DNA of 64,000 nt from Platerodrilus igneus (lineage: Eukaryota > Arthropoda > Insecta > Coleoptera > Lycidae): assembly GCA_036346225.1 (NCBI GenBank), contig JARFIW010001670.1:3782001-3846000 (forward strand), written 5' to 3'. The translations under genes were made by a program, and so were the position numbers. Of this stretch, positions 44,166 to 56,759 are shown piece after piece (position 1 is the first letter of the stretch; the number at the start of each line of letters is the position of its first letter). The notes under the pieces are model-generated. The model worked only from the letters and a program-made list of their open reading frames with translations, was not told the DNA's origin and searched no databases.

Positions 44166-47100
44166 ATCTAGATCCTTCTCGCTAAGACTATTTGCTGTTT
44201 TTATGTTCAAATGGGTTCCAGAGGCAGGCCTGTTATCTGTACGTACGTGTCCAGAGACTTCCAGAACTTTAAGTTTATTGATTTTCTAGCTTTTATTATT
44301 GCTTCCGGCTATTCACATCGTTAAATCTTATCAATATTCGAAATTTATTATTTTCTATAGCATTAGTCAATTAACACGCTTTTTAACTCTTTATACTAAT
44401 GCACCTATGTTATGAAATTTAAATGAGCATTTGTACTAAAACCTCAATTCTTTATAATTGTAGATATTTGAATACTATGCTTTTAATTATTAATTGCAAA
44501 ATGAACATCTTTAGAATATGTCAATGCACTTACGCATATTTTATACACACGGTTTTACTTAAAATGCTGATAAAAACTCTTTTGATTACTCAATTAAAAC
44601 TGAAACTTCTTTTAATACACTTGTACGTGTCGAGCTATCTAATACACGACCCTTTCGTTATAAAATTATTTTATAATCACGTGTTCTTGTGCATTTATAC
44701 TTTTCATGCTGGGTGTTTCACAAATACGTTTTTCTATACAAATAAATATCTAAATAATTGGGGTTCTTCTTGAATTTTCTTAAATTTTTTTAAGTTTAGG
44801 ACGTCGAATGTTTATGAGATGATACAATATTGTAACAGTTTTTTTGACTACTGCAAATCACCTAAAGTTGTTCGTTAACTCGTCATTTTGTTTATTTAAA
44901 TGAACACGTAAATATCGTTATGCCAATAAATATTCGTATTGGGACCGTGTAGCCCAATCATAATGCAGAGATTATTCTCTAGTGGTAGTTTGGTTGCTAT
45001 CAACAGGCGTTGGCTGTTTGAATAAATACCTTAATGTCAAGCGACTTTGAAATACTTGTGCGCAGTGTGCCAACCCGTCAGTCTGGCATGGGCATTTAAT
45101 AAAAACGCACGATGCAGAAGTGCAGTGTTTTAGCCAGCAATTTGCGTGTAGCCTTACGCCTAGCCGTTTAATTCAAGTGCAACCTGCACTTGAATAAGTG
45201 TTTCTTAATAATGCGCTCTTCATTTAATCATAATTTTCTTGAAATAATCTGAATGTTCTTTAATTAGCACTAATTATTTCCAGTATAACATAATTTTCTT
45301 CAGTTTATACAATTTACTCAAGTTTACGATAATCTTTTAATTGCCATGATGTTTTATGCGAAAGAGAATGCAGTTGAAAAATAACGAGAGAAATCTAATG
45401 ATAACTTTTCATGTGTTTAATGCAGAACTTTTAATAAAATAGCATTGATACGCTCAATAGTTTTTCGATAACAAGATATCCGAGTTTGTTAATTTTTGTT
45501 TTTCCCAAAAATGATAAAACGTACTCCAAGAAATTCTAATAATGATCTCGTAACTTGTTAATATTGATTTCAATTAGTTTATAAAATCAGTCTCAATGCT
45601 TGGCAAATTTCCGGTATTTGCAATTAATAAAGTGGATAATTACGGTCAACATAATTTTTTTGTAACGAACGGAATGGATTTGTTTGTTTCGTTCTGCAAG
45701 GAAGAAATACACTTTAAGTTCGTATAATTGTGTCCAAGAAACGTACAGTTGGCTACATCACAACATGTGGACAGCCGACATCATTTGTTTGTTGGGCACC
45801 GTTTGTAGGCACATCTGGTATAGACAAAGTAACACTCTTACATAAACAAGAACATCGCTGTACAATGTAAGCCTTTTTTATTATTTTCACATGACGTCCG
45901 CATTAGGCCAATATTGATACAAAGCAACATATCAAGTACAACATTGTGATGACCTACGATTCTTATTTTGCTTAGCAACTATAAAAGACTTTTGATGTTT
46001 TGTATTTATCATCCCTTAAATCCTGGGTTGTATCTGTTATTATTATGAATAAACTTAAACACCCTAATTGAGTCCTGATTAAAGTTTTTATTTATGTGTA
46101 ATTATACTTAAAGCAAATACGAAAGTTAAATTATTAGATTTTTGAAATTTCCATATACACCTGTAAACCAAATAACAGATCTGATATTTTGGATATTGAT
46201 TTGAAATAGCTTTGAAACAAAAAAAGGAAATGCTTAACATATTTTGATATTTCGTTTGATTTTATTATTCTACAACTGCGTAGAAGAAATTGAAGTACAA
46301 TTTTTATATATATATTCTGTACATACAATCTTTTATCATTGAGAAAGCAATATTTGATTAACAAACCATCATTTAATTTATTTAATTAATTATTTTATTT
46401 TGAACAAGTGAGTTCAGAAATAGGGTAATTGAATCAAGCAGCAAGAGGCATAAATACCTTCGATATGTTAATATTTGTAGCTCCCATTTGACTAAGGAGC
46501 ACTGGTAGCACTTTCAAAATTTGATGCCTAATATTTGTGTGTATATAATTGATATTTATAGTTTTTCTCTTTTGTATGAGGTACAAGTGTATACCTCTTC
46601 TGTCCTCGTTTGCTTATTTAATCCTATTTTCTTTACAGCTCCTGCTTCGGCAGTAAATACAATACTCCTCTCTAAGGACTCCCAAGTCCCCCTTAGGAAA
46701 ACTCTGTGTTTAAAACTTAATGACTTGGTGGCGCCCCCCTCATTCCCCTATTTTGGTATAAATTGAGTCAGTAAGTAAATAATGTTTTGTAAAAAGAACC
46801 ACGACCAATCCTCATAAGCATTGCCCGAGGAATAGACCCCTAGCATAGTCGGAAGATAGTTGAGTTCCATCATCTTAAGGAAATCCTTCCTTAAATTCAC
46901 TGGTTTTATCAAACAATATTAAAGAATCCAGGAATAACTTTAAATTACTTAATTAATTAAGTAAAGTAAAAATAAATAATAATATGACCTCTAATCACAT
47001 CAGTATATATCGGAACATATTAAGGCGTCTACAACCTGCTGATATTGTTAAAGAATTCGAACGAAGTTATCCTCAGCAACTAGCAATGTCTTATGAAAAA

Positions 47101-48310
47101 TAAGCTTTTAAAAATGTATTTCATGTTTTATTTGTCTTATTAGTCTTCGGAAACTAAATTTTTGCCGATTTACAGAATATGTAGGAAACCTAAAGATCTT
47201 CTTCCTCCCAAAAAGAAGTCCTGGATTCGTCACTGTACAAATCTTATGCTTGCGCTGCTATAACGCTAACACAAAACTTACCGTAACCATCATAGCTTTA
47301 ATGTAAAGGTTACCATGTGTAACATCACGTGTAACAAAACGAGCGCTCAACATTTATAGTTTAAAATTAGTGCCTTGTAATTGAAATTCATTTTATAAGC
47401 ACCAAGAGCAAATCTTGGAACTGATTATGATTTATTTCTTAATGGAACCCAATATACTAAAGCAATTATAAGTTTCACGATAATTTTCAAAATTTTTTTG
47501 AAAATTCATACAAATTGATGATGTTGAAACCCAAATACAGTGTAAAAGTTATGAACTGGATTGTAGAAAAGAATCACAAACGTGACAGCAAAAAATAACA
47601 CCTGCAAAAATTCGAAACAAAAGAAATTGCAAGCAACTGAAACTGGGTGCCCCAACTTTATCTCAAACAATTACGTTCAAATAACGAGTTTGTCACCCAC
47701 TTTTGTGATATATTGTCTAACGTCATGTTTAGTTCTAATAATTTTTAAAACACCTTGTTAGCTAAAAAGTTGAACAATTAATTACTTAATACTTTATTTG
47801 AGGTCACCCTTATTACTTCAAGAGTTATTGCAATTGCGTACTTTCTTAATATTTCAATAGTACGACATGGTTTGCAATTAGATATGCATGCAGGAAACTA
47901 ACATGAACCAAAATTACAAATTTACGATTAACACATAATGTAATGAAACAAGGATACTATTGTAACATAAAATGCGACTCCATTATCGAAATATGTATGC
48001 CGTAACATACCATGTATAAATAGCAAATTATTAATAAAAACTACAGTTGTTTTATTTATTTACATTAACATGAAAATACAGGTAAGTACGCTAGCAATTT
48101 TAATTTTATTATACACTATAGATTTACTTTTACAAACACAATTATATATAAAGTAATCATTTGACGAATTGATTTCAAAGTTAAGTATATTTAGGTGTTT
48201 AAGACACGTACTTAGAATATCTAATACCTATTGCACTTGTGAAATAACTTTCTGAGACTAATTTTTTTCACAAAATTTGCAAGTTTTTAACACAAATTAG
48301 GTTGGTTATA
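44166..48310. other. About 4.1 kb without recognisable gene
   Basis: The only clear structure is a perfect 11-bp inverted repeat at 45171-45195 (ATTCAAGTGCA, 3-bp loop, TGCACTTGAAT). The 116-residue frame at 44423-44773 is low-complexity text with no recognisable domain and is probably not a gene. Confidence 0.5.
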
Positions 48311-50434
48311 CAGGGTGTTCCTAAATATTATGTACATATGGAAGAGTGCAATTCTTTGGCTTATTCATAACTAAAAATTCATGTAAATATTGGTCCGCAA
48401 ACTTTTTGTCACCGATCAAAAGGGTGTTGCAATTTCAAGATTTTTAGTTTTTTCCTTATAGCCACTCCAGTTTTTGACATACTTAGATAAAATTTGAATT
48501 TAGGTTACTCTGTAGGACTTACGTCATTGGGCATGTCAAATGGTGGTTAGGAGCTAGAGAGTGATATTTTTCAGGGGTCATGCTGCCTTTTCTTCCCTTG
48601 AACTTTTTTGCACAGCATCGCTGGTAATGTTTTAAATACAAAATGAATTTGCTGTTTTGTTTAGCAACTTTATGGTGTTTTACAGTTTTTCGTACCTGCA
48701 ACCGTTATCGAAGAAAAAAATTAAAAACCAATTTCTGTAAATTATTAGATAAAATTAAAATTTTTAAAATGGTGTAGTAGCTCTGGCTTTATTGTGGATA
48801 AGCTATTTTTTATTCATTTTTACAGATCGCATTTGAAATCGTAAATGTCTGCATATGTTTATAAAATTGCAAGTACCCGTACTCTTTTGAACACCCCGGA
48901 GTATTGCTTACGGTTTCAAATGCTTCATTATTCGATTTTGTAAGTTATCAACAGTATTTACTAGTGTCCTATACACTAGAAATTAGAGATGCCCCATAGC
49001 AAAAAATCTAGGCTAAACTATTTAAATCGGAGACCTAAAGGACAATGACTGAGGTCAACTCGGACCTACGCACTGGTTCTCATACATTTCGTTTAAATAC
49101 TCCCGAGGCAATAGAGAAAAATGTGCAGAGGCGTCATCGAACATACTACATTTGATTTCTCAGCAATAGATGTACGTTTTCGAGTACTAAAGGCAATTTA
49201 ATTGCAAAAAATGCCTATATAAGTGACCAGTAAGTCAACCAGGCAAAAGGAAAGGGCCAATCAAATAATCCCCAATTATATCATCCCATACATTTAATGA
49301 GAACTGCTCTTAATAATAGTGTCTACAATTTCATGTTGATTTTCTTCAACCCATATGTGTGGTTGTTAAAATTTATAATCGAATTCCTTGAAAAATTGGC
49401 TTCGTCTCTAAAAACGATTTTACAATTAAAATTGGGTTTTACCGCAAGCCTACTGCGGTACTACTGGCAGAAATTAATCCTCAAGGAAGTAGCACATGTA
49501 CCCTTTGAATGTGGTAAGTTTAAGGCAGAGAATTACGCAGTATACACAAAGCAACTTGTTGAGTAATATTTAAATGTTCACCGACATTTCTGGTACTAGT
49601 GTCTAGGTGTTATTCTATTTTATTTAAAATAGCTTGTTCTATCTGTGATGTTCTGACAATAGGTGGTATACCTATATAATTGGTATTCCTATTAAAAATT
49701 CCAGTTTCTGCAAGACACTTATGAATATCCGAAAACATCCGTTGATTATATAACGCTCTATTGCGATAGCGCTCCATGTACAGACGTCTGATTTCTTTTG
49801 CATTTCCATTAGTAAAGTCATATATGTAATGCATGTCAGCCTCATAATTCGTAAAATTTGGCTTTATTGCGAGATAACAATAAGCATTTAAAACATTATT
49901 ACAGCTTAGACTTTGCTACTACCTTTAATTTTATAAACTACGATATCAAATGCAAACTGTCAAAAGTAATAAAAACAAGAGATTGTTCACAATGCAGCCA
50001 AAACCTACCAGACTTTTAAAAATTTTAAGTTTATCTAGCGATTTACACAAAATCGCTTTTTTATTTCTTTTTCGATAACAGTCGCAGATATTAAGAAACT
50101 TGCAAACAGAACAGAAAATTCGTTCTGTATTTTAAAATCTACCAGCAGTGCACCGCAAAAAAAACAGGGGGAGAAAATGGGGTATGCTCCTGGAAAAAAA
50201 TACCACTTCTGTTAGATTCTCACAACCAATTAACTTATATTCCAAAATTGATTTGAGTATCCAAAAACTGAAGGAGTTATAAACAAAAAACTAAAAAAAT
50301 CTTGAAATTTCAACACCTTGTAGATCGGTAACGAAGCGTTAGCAGGCAGGCCTACGTTAAAATGAACTTTTTATAATGGAATAGACCAAAAAATTACGCC
50401 CTTCCGTATGTACATGATATTTAGGAACACCATG
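48311..50434 (-). mobile_element. Mariner-like DNA transposon, decayed (about 2.1 kb)
   Basis: Ends are CAGGGTGTTCCTAAATATTA (48311) and its imperfect reverse complement ending at 50434, flanked by TA on both sides (48309-48310 and 50435-50436). Similarity between the ends continues for over 100 bp (GTGTTGxAATTTCAAGATTT and onward). Confidence 0.8.
48900..49834 (-). pseudogene. Mariner-like transposase, fragmented
   Basis: 49834-49610 gives the N-terminal DNA-binding domain (MHYIYDFTNGNAKEIRRLYM, then IHKCLAETGIFNRNT). Further along the minus strand, in shifted frames, FRDEANFSRNSIINFNNHTY (D1 region, near 49415), NVWDDIIGDYLIGP (near 49285) and MFDDASAHFSLLPREYLNEM (D2 region, near 49140) follow. 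The D3 block is destroyed (RSPI then stop). Same broad family as 33280-34404 but a different lineage, and far older. Confidence 0.75.
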
Positions 50435-50653
50435 TAATGTGCATCGGGTGTTTTGTTATGTTTCGACTTTTTATAAAGCTATATCCTTTTGGATTGGTTT
50501 AAATAAAGAAATGACGATTTTTGCGTATCCTACTAATTTTCCTAAGTGAGTAGACGTCTTTTTATACTCACGTTCGGTTTAACAGAAAATAACAGAAGTT
50601 TTGAGGCTAGGCATACTTTGTGATTTCAAATAGAACACTCTATTTATTTTTCC

Positions 50654-50960
50654 ATTGCCGGTTCCGTAGTTTGTTTGCCCGTGACTACTAATCCCAAGGT
50701 CCAGGGTTCGATTTCCGACACGAACCACTTGAAAAATGTTAGGCGAACATTTTTGACAAAAATATGCCATCGATCGGACGAGAGGTAAAATGCAGGTCTC
50801 GTATATGGGTGTTTTACGCACATTAAAGATCCTTGCTTGCTTGCTCGGAACTGCAAGGGTTTGGCAAATTTCAAAATTTCCAAGTAAAAAAAACACGCTT
50901 CCTGGCATATGTAATACCTTCGGGTGGAATATTGGAAAATCAAATATAGGGTGTAAGAGT
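50654..50960 (+). mobile_element. tRNA-derived SINE, diverged
   Basis: Head GGTTCCGTAGTTTGTTTGCC with a degenerate box B (GGGTTCGATTTCC), then the family centre (TTTACGCACATTAAAGATCC) and TACCTTCGGGTGGAATATTG. It sits between two DNA transposons. Confidence 0.75.
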
Positions 50961-51183
50961 AATGTAGACTATTTGATTTATACATTTTTCCCATTGAATT
51001 TCCGGCGTCGGTTGCTTTATTGTTAAGATCGTCCCAAAACAAATTGGAAGATTGCAGGTATAAATGCTGTTCATAACCCAACATTTTTCTTCTTTCAATT
51101 AAGCTTAATGTGAGATAGTTATACAAGTTTTATTTAAAGGTATAAATCATAATATTCCTTTATTAACTAATTTAACACGTTAA

Positions 51184-53730
51184 CCGCCACCTACACAGCC
51201 AACTACCAACTGACCTAGAACTGATGCGTCAAAAGAAATATATGAGGTATTACAAAAATGTCTTTGTTTTTTTCTAGTACACATCATTGTATCGTCATGA
51301 AACTAATCTAAGTAACATAGTTTTGAATGAGAGACCGATTTAGGAATTATTTTGTATTGGTAACCGGCTGTACAGGTGGCGTGCATGTAAAGCTGATATT
51401 TAAAATTTGCCATTTGTACAGCCGGCGTACATGCATTATCCCTCCTACTATGTGTAAAAAGTGAGGGTATTTATTCGTGTGAAAGCGACATTACGGTAAA
51501 GTGGGCGTCAGCAACCGTTAGTTTCAGATCGAGGTTTGCATGCGGTTAGCAGTGTTACAAATTGATAAGTTTGTTTAGTTTATTTTGATATACTTAGTTT
51601 TTTTCTACACTGTACTCTCATATTTTTCGGGTAAGCGATTTTTTACGATTTTATCACAAGTCAAGATAGCAATTTTTATTATAGTCCTTTCAATTAATGT
51701 GAATTCAAATAAGAGGCTGTTGAGTGACAAAAAATTACTAGAAGCAGCGGAAAAAATTTTTGCCGAGTCAGAAAGTAGCGAAGTCGGCGAGGAGTTTGAT
51801 AGTGATGATAGTGTCAGAGATCCGGACTTCCAGGACTGTATTTCCATATCTTCAGAAAACAGTTTTTTCGAAGAAAACCATTACTCGTATGATGCTTCTA
51901 ATGATAATACTGGTAACAATCCGATACTAATTTTTGAATGGAAAAAAGTAACTGGAAAAAATCAGCAAACCTTTGCATTTGTAGGAAATGAAGGCCTAAA
52001 CCCAAATTTGGCTACAGGAAGTACTTTTACAGATTTCAATGCTTATTCCCTGTTGGCGACCGAAGATTTGTTAGAAACGATGGTTATAGAAACGAATCGA
52101 AATACGCAACAGGTAATAATAAAGTTAGGTAGACCAAAGTCCAAAAGCCGACTTTCACTTTGGAAGCCAGTAACACTACCGGAAATGAAAAAGTTTCTTG
52201 GCGTTGTGGGTTTAGTGCGTTAACCTAATATTGAGGCTTACTGGAGCACACACTCCATATACAAGAATAACCTAATTCCAAAAACAATGTCAAGAAACGG
52301 ATTTCAATCTTTTCTGCGCTTTTGGCATTTTCCGAATAATGAAGACTTGGCAGAGACAGATAGTCGTCTTCATAAAATCGGGCCGTTAGTTTCTCACTTT
52401 AATTTGAGATATAAACAGGCAATGCAGCCAGGAAAAATAATAGCAATTGATGAAAGCAGGGTTCTTTTTGTGGTCGACTAAAATTTAGACAATATATTCC
52501 TAAAAACGGCATAAATATGGCATCGAGCTCTTTAAGATGTGCGATCAGAAAGGATATACTTGTTCATTCTCTGTTTATCAAGGTAAAAGAGGGAATCAGA
52601 AAGTATTTCTCCAAACGAGTACAGTGATGACTCTGTGTAAAGATTTTTTGGGTGAAGACAGAGTTGTGGTAAACGACAATTTCTATACCAGCATTCCTGT
52701 TACGAAACAACTTTTAACTCAAAAAACTCACTCAGTTCGTACCCTAAGAGAAAACAGAAAAAGTCTACCATAGGAAGTTGTGTCAGCAAAACTAAAAAAG
52801 GAGAAATAATAAATAGAGAAAATGAAAAAGGAATCGATGTATCTAAGTGGAAAGACAAAAGAGATGTGTTAATGCTCTCCACTTATCACACTTTGGACAT
52901 AGTAAACACCAGTAAGTTAAACAGAAAGCATGAAGAGATTAAAAAACTTCAACGCATTGTTGACTAAAATGCAGGAAAGGCGGGAATTGATTTGTCCGAC
53001 CAATTGGCCGCATATTGTTCACTTATCCGAAAATCGGTAAGGTGGTATCACAAAGTTGCCATCGAATTATTGATGGGTTCATCTGTAGTCAATACTTTAG
53101 TTGTTATACAACCTGGTTCATTCAGCATCAAAAATTTCGGTTACAAAATTTCGGGAAACTTTGGTGGAGTCGCTTTTGGAAATCACAGATGAAGGCGAGG
53201 TTTCACAACAGGATAAGAAGCGAAAAAAGGTACAACTGAAATGAAAGAGACTGAAGAAAAATGCAGAAGGAATAGAAAAATCAGAAAAAGATGTTTATAC
53301 TGTCACAAGAAATTAGCGGCGGAGCAAAGCTGAAAATTAGCAGCAAATTCGGCGTATTGCGATACATGTCCCGAAAAACCTTTTATCTGTATTCAGTGTT
53401 TTCCTAAAAAATTTTAAGTATATTTCTGTACTGAATTTTCTGTGTGCTAAATATTGAATAGAAATAAAATTTTCGTTTTTTATACATGTTTTTTCATATT
53501 CGCCATGCTCCGATCGCCAATCCAATGGTGCACATCTTTACTTGTACACCGAAGAATACCTAGTATACGGGGAATTGCACGCAACCAGAAACGCCGACAT
53601 TCAATTTATCTCAAAACATAGCTCTCTTCTTGTACGCCGGCGGTTCAGTTGGCACGAAAATGACATAGCCACTTGGCCGCCGGCTATACAAGATAATAAC
53701 CTTACAGTTCTTAAAAATGCTAGGCGGCGG
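51184..53730 (+). mobile_element. piggyBac-type DNA transposon (2,547 bp)
   Basis: TTAA flanks both ends (51180-51183 and 53731-53734), with terminal CCGCC(A/G)CCTA inverted repeats just inside. TTAA duplication is diagnostic for piggyBac. Subterminal copies of TGTACAGCCGG-like sequence occur in both orientations near 51366-51436 and again, diverged, near 53630-53690. The element encloses a broken transposase. Confidence 0.92.
51708..53420 (+). pseudogene. piggyBac transposase, multiple stops and frameshifts
   Basis: The acidic N-terminal region (EKIFAESESSEVGEEFDSDD, about 51748-51807) precedes the transposase core. TAA at 52221-52223 interrupts a frame that continues PNIEAYWST and NGFQSFLRFWHFPNNED. 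The three aspartate-bearing motifs are visible: IIAIDES (about 52437-52457), VVVNDNFYTSIPVT (about 52665-52706) and GIDLSDQ (about 52985-53005). They are separated by frame changes near 52490, 52775 and 52965. A cysteine-rich C-terminus follows (RCLYCHKK, then CDTCPEKPFICIQCF, about 53290-53405). The hydrophobic residues upstream of 51708 are probably not native coding sequence. Confidence 0.85.
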
Positions 53731-53944
53731 TTAATGTGTAAAAAATTGAAAAGTTTATATATTGTTATTAAAATTTTTTCCTGGACTTTTGTCATTATTT
53801 AATGGAATAAACGTGAAATGACTGCATATAAATAAAAATCGCATTTACTTGTTCTTATAATTTTTAATTCCATATGACGCGCTTCAGTTTTACACCATTA
53901 TCAGATATCGTATTATGGTATCTATTGGAGTTGAACTATTCAAA

Positions 53945-56175
53945 ATGTCAAACAAGAAGACAGTCTTTAGTGCAGATTGGGTAAACTCTGCTGTTAATGA
54001 AGAATGGAGTAGAATAATAGCTGCTGTTCCGGGTAATAATTATCAGGCACTTTGCGAGTTGTGCAATAAATCTGTTGAATTAAGCAATGTGGGTCGCCAA
54101 GCAGTTACTAGTCATTTTATAGGGGCCAAACACCGGAAGAATGTAACTAAATTGAAATCTGATACACAGTACACAGTTGTGTTACCCTCAAAAGCTGCAA
54201 AGTTAATCAAATTACAAATATACTAATATTACCCGCAAATAGTGAAGATACAATTTCAGTGAACAGAATAGAGAAAACATCCAAATTCGGTTTTAATGAT
54301 CGATTTATTAACCAATTCTAATATCACAGATGCAGAGATTTAAACATTACAATGGCGCATATGTCCTATAATTCGTATGAAAATTCAATACCCGTGATGA
54401 AGAAGATGTTTAAAGCAAAATAGCCGAAAAAATAAGCCTTAGACGAAAAAAATTGTGTATGTTTCTACTTATGTACTTGGACTATATTTTAGGAAAAAAC
54501 TTGAAAATGCTGTTATAAAGTGTGTAAAATGTGTGATATGCTTTGTTGAATTTCTGAAAAAAATTGCCCAGAGAGAACAAATGGACATAGTTGTAGGTTA
54601 CTAAGACGAAGAAGATAATATTGGGAAAAATAGATGCTTAACATCAGTATTCACGCAGCATGCCACTGCTTTGATATTCTAGCAAAATTTAAAGAAAAAA
54701 TAAAACTCATTTCAATCAAATTTTGTAAGCGAGTTTACATAAAAAATATAGTTTAATTTGTAACGGTAGCGTTTTATCTACAGGTTTTCATGGATGGTCT
54801 TAATGTTAATTGGTCATTTGTAAATCACTTACGGAAAGAAGATTCTCTAAAGGCTGAATTCTTAGAACTGGGTTTGGGTGATCAAAATGTAATTCATGGA
54901 GCCCTACAAAATGGCCATAAAGCTGCACAATAGAAGCTTAATGATATTTTACGTGTTTTATATTGGCTATTTGAAGAATATCCAGCAAGGCGAGCGCACT
55001 ATATCAACATTACAGGCAGCAGCGTGTTTCCGAGAAATCTTTATACTACAAAGTGAATGGAAAATAGTGCAGCAGTAAACCGGGCTTTAAAAATTTTCGA
55101 TAATGTGCTCAAATATGTGCAGAGTGAAGAAGTACAGTTTCCTACAAATATATCGACTTCAAATGTTAAACGTGCATGTACCGATCACTTAATTAAAGCA
55201 AAATTAGCATTCTTTGCGACGGTTGCGGGTACTTTTGAACCATTTTTGTCAAAATTTCAGGCCGATAAACCAATAGCTCCTATTATCTACAGTAATTTAA
55301 AAAAGAGGTTTAGAAACATTATCTGTCGATTTGATAAACTTGCAATTGCAGAAATGGATTTATTAACATTAGTTAAAGCAGATTTTGAAAAATCTGAAAA
55401 TCTGAAACCAATTAAAGGAATTGATATTGGTTTTGGTCTCCAAAACATTACTCAACTTAAAGTACAAATAAAGGAAAAATGCAATTTTTTATTGATTGTC
55501 ACAAGTTTTTGCAGTCTGTTGTTAAAAAACTATTAGGAGAAATATCCGTTATCACATGCAGTTGCATGTTTGACCCTAAACTAATAGTATGCTCACAAAC
55601 TATAGCGTTATCGCCAGTGAACAATTTGCTGCAGATACTTCATGATAAATCTTTAGTAAATGTTGTAACTGCTAAACAATGTCAAGCACAATATAATGAA
55701 TTTGTGAAAGATAAACAAAATTTAGACTATTGCACGAAGTTTGTTGAGAATACGGATAGATTGATTTTATAAAAAAGTACTATTCAAAAATTCAGATTAT
55801 GGTCAACTTTGGGAGATTATTTAATACGTCTTGATTTTATCTTATGGCAATGCTACGGTTGAGGCCGGTTTTTCTATTAACAAACAGATATTAGTTGAAA
55901 ATATGCATAAAGACAATATAGTTGCTCAGCGTTGCGTGTAGGAGGTGTGTTAATAGTATTAATTTAGGTTGAAAATTTCTGTTAAGTTTGGTGTATTTTA
56001 GGTTTTTCAAAATACAGAAATGCATATTGGGTTTATTTCGAACTTAACGTTACATAGTTATTTTGTTTATAACAGAAGTGGAATATAAATAGTTTATGCA
56101 CGTAAGTCAAAATTAAGTCAGGGAAAATTTGGAAGAGTCAAAGAATTTAATTTGCCTTTTTGGCTGGGAACCCTG
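53945..56175 (+). mobile_element. hAT-type transposon remnant with BED-finger transposase
   Basis: ATG at 53945 opens MSNKKTVFSADWVNSAVNEE and a BED-like finger (CELCNKSVEL..., then HFIGAKH, about 54058-54135). The body is fragmented: FMDGLNVNWSFVNHLRKE (about 54790-54843), a 159-codon open stretch at 55057-55536, and a C-terminal dimerisation-like block SYGNATVEAGFSINKQIL then ENMHKDNIVAQRCV (about 55842-55940). GGGAACCCTG at 56166-56175 matches a typical hAT right terminus. I found no matching left terminus. Confidence 0.7.
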
Positions 56176-56179
56176 TTTA

Positions 56180-56700
56180 AATATATATCACCTCACGTGC
56201 CTCCTTGTACCAGTGTGTGGTAATTTCCTTTTTCATTTCTTTATGCTTATATCTATGAATGGTATATATTTATTTATCTCTCTTTCGTATGTAAATTGAA
56301 TAAGTCAATGAAAACTATTAAAAGAATCTACTCCTTATTCTATTTTAATTTACGGTTGACATACAATGATATCATCGGCGAATCTCTTATGAAACACGGG
56401 TTTATAGCTTGACCAATAATGCGGTTTTCCCGTTGTTCAAGCACTAGGTTTGCAATTGTTGAAGATATTGGGTAGCCATTGCTATACCAAATAATTATGT
56501 CTAGATGTTCTTTTCAAATTTAAAGTACGTAGCGTCCAAACAAATTACAACTTCTTTTATGTATTCTTCCATAGGCAGCGTTGCTGAAAATGCCATTTCG
56601 GGCCTTTTGTTTCTAATTACGTTTTATGCCAAATCAGCCAAGATGTTAATAAATAGCGATTTCGCATCTAAAAAAATTATAATATATTTGTTTGGACCGA
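56180..56700 (-). pseudogene. Penelope-like reverse transcriptase palm fragment
   Basis: On the minus strand in broken frames: FLDAKSLFINILADLA then stop (56678-56628, domain 3), LPMEEYIKEVVICLDATYFK (near 56578-56513), GYPISSTIANLVLEQREN (56477-56430, domain 4), RFADDIIV (about 56385-56363, the catalytic YxDD-type box with both aspartates), and QFTYEREINKYIPFIDISIK (about 56300-56240). Order and spacing match the Penelope-like RT. At least three frame breaks. It lies directly against the hAT right end. Confidence 0.8.
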
Positions 56701-56759
56701 TCTTTTAGCAATAAATGTTTGAAGTTCGCAACCATCTTTTGCCGTATATTCAGTTTCTA

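Noticed and set aside
44423..44773. 116-residue plus-strand frame in otherwise empty DNA
   Set aside because: Low-complexity hydrophobic and cysteine-rich text with no recognisable domain, no splice context and ordinary AT-rich composition.
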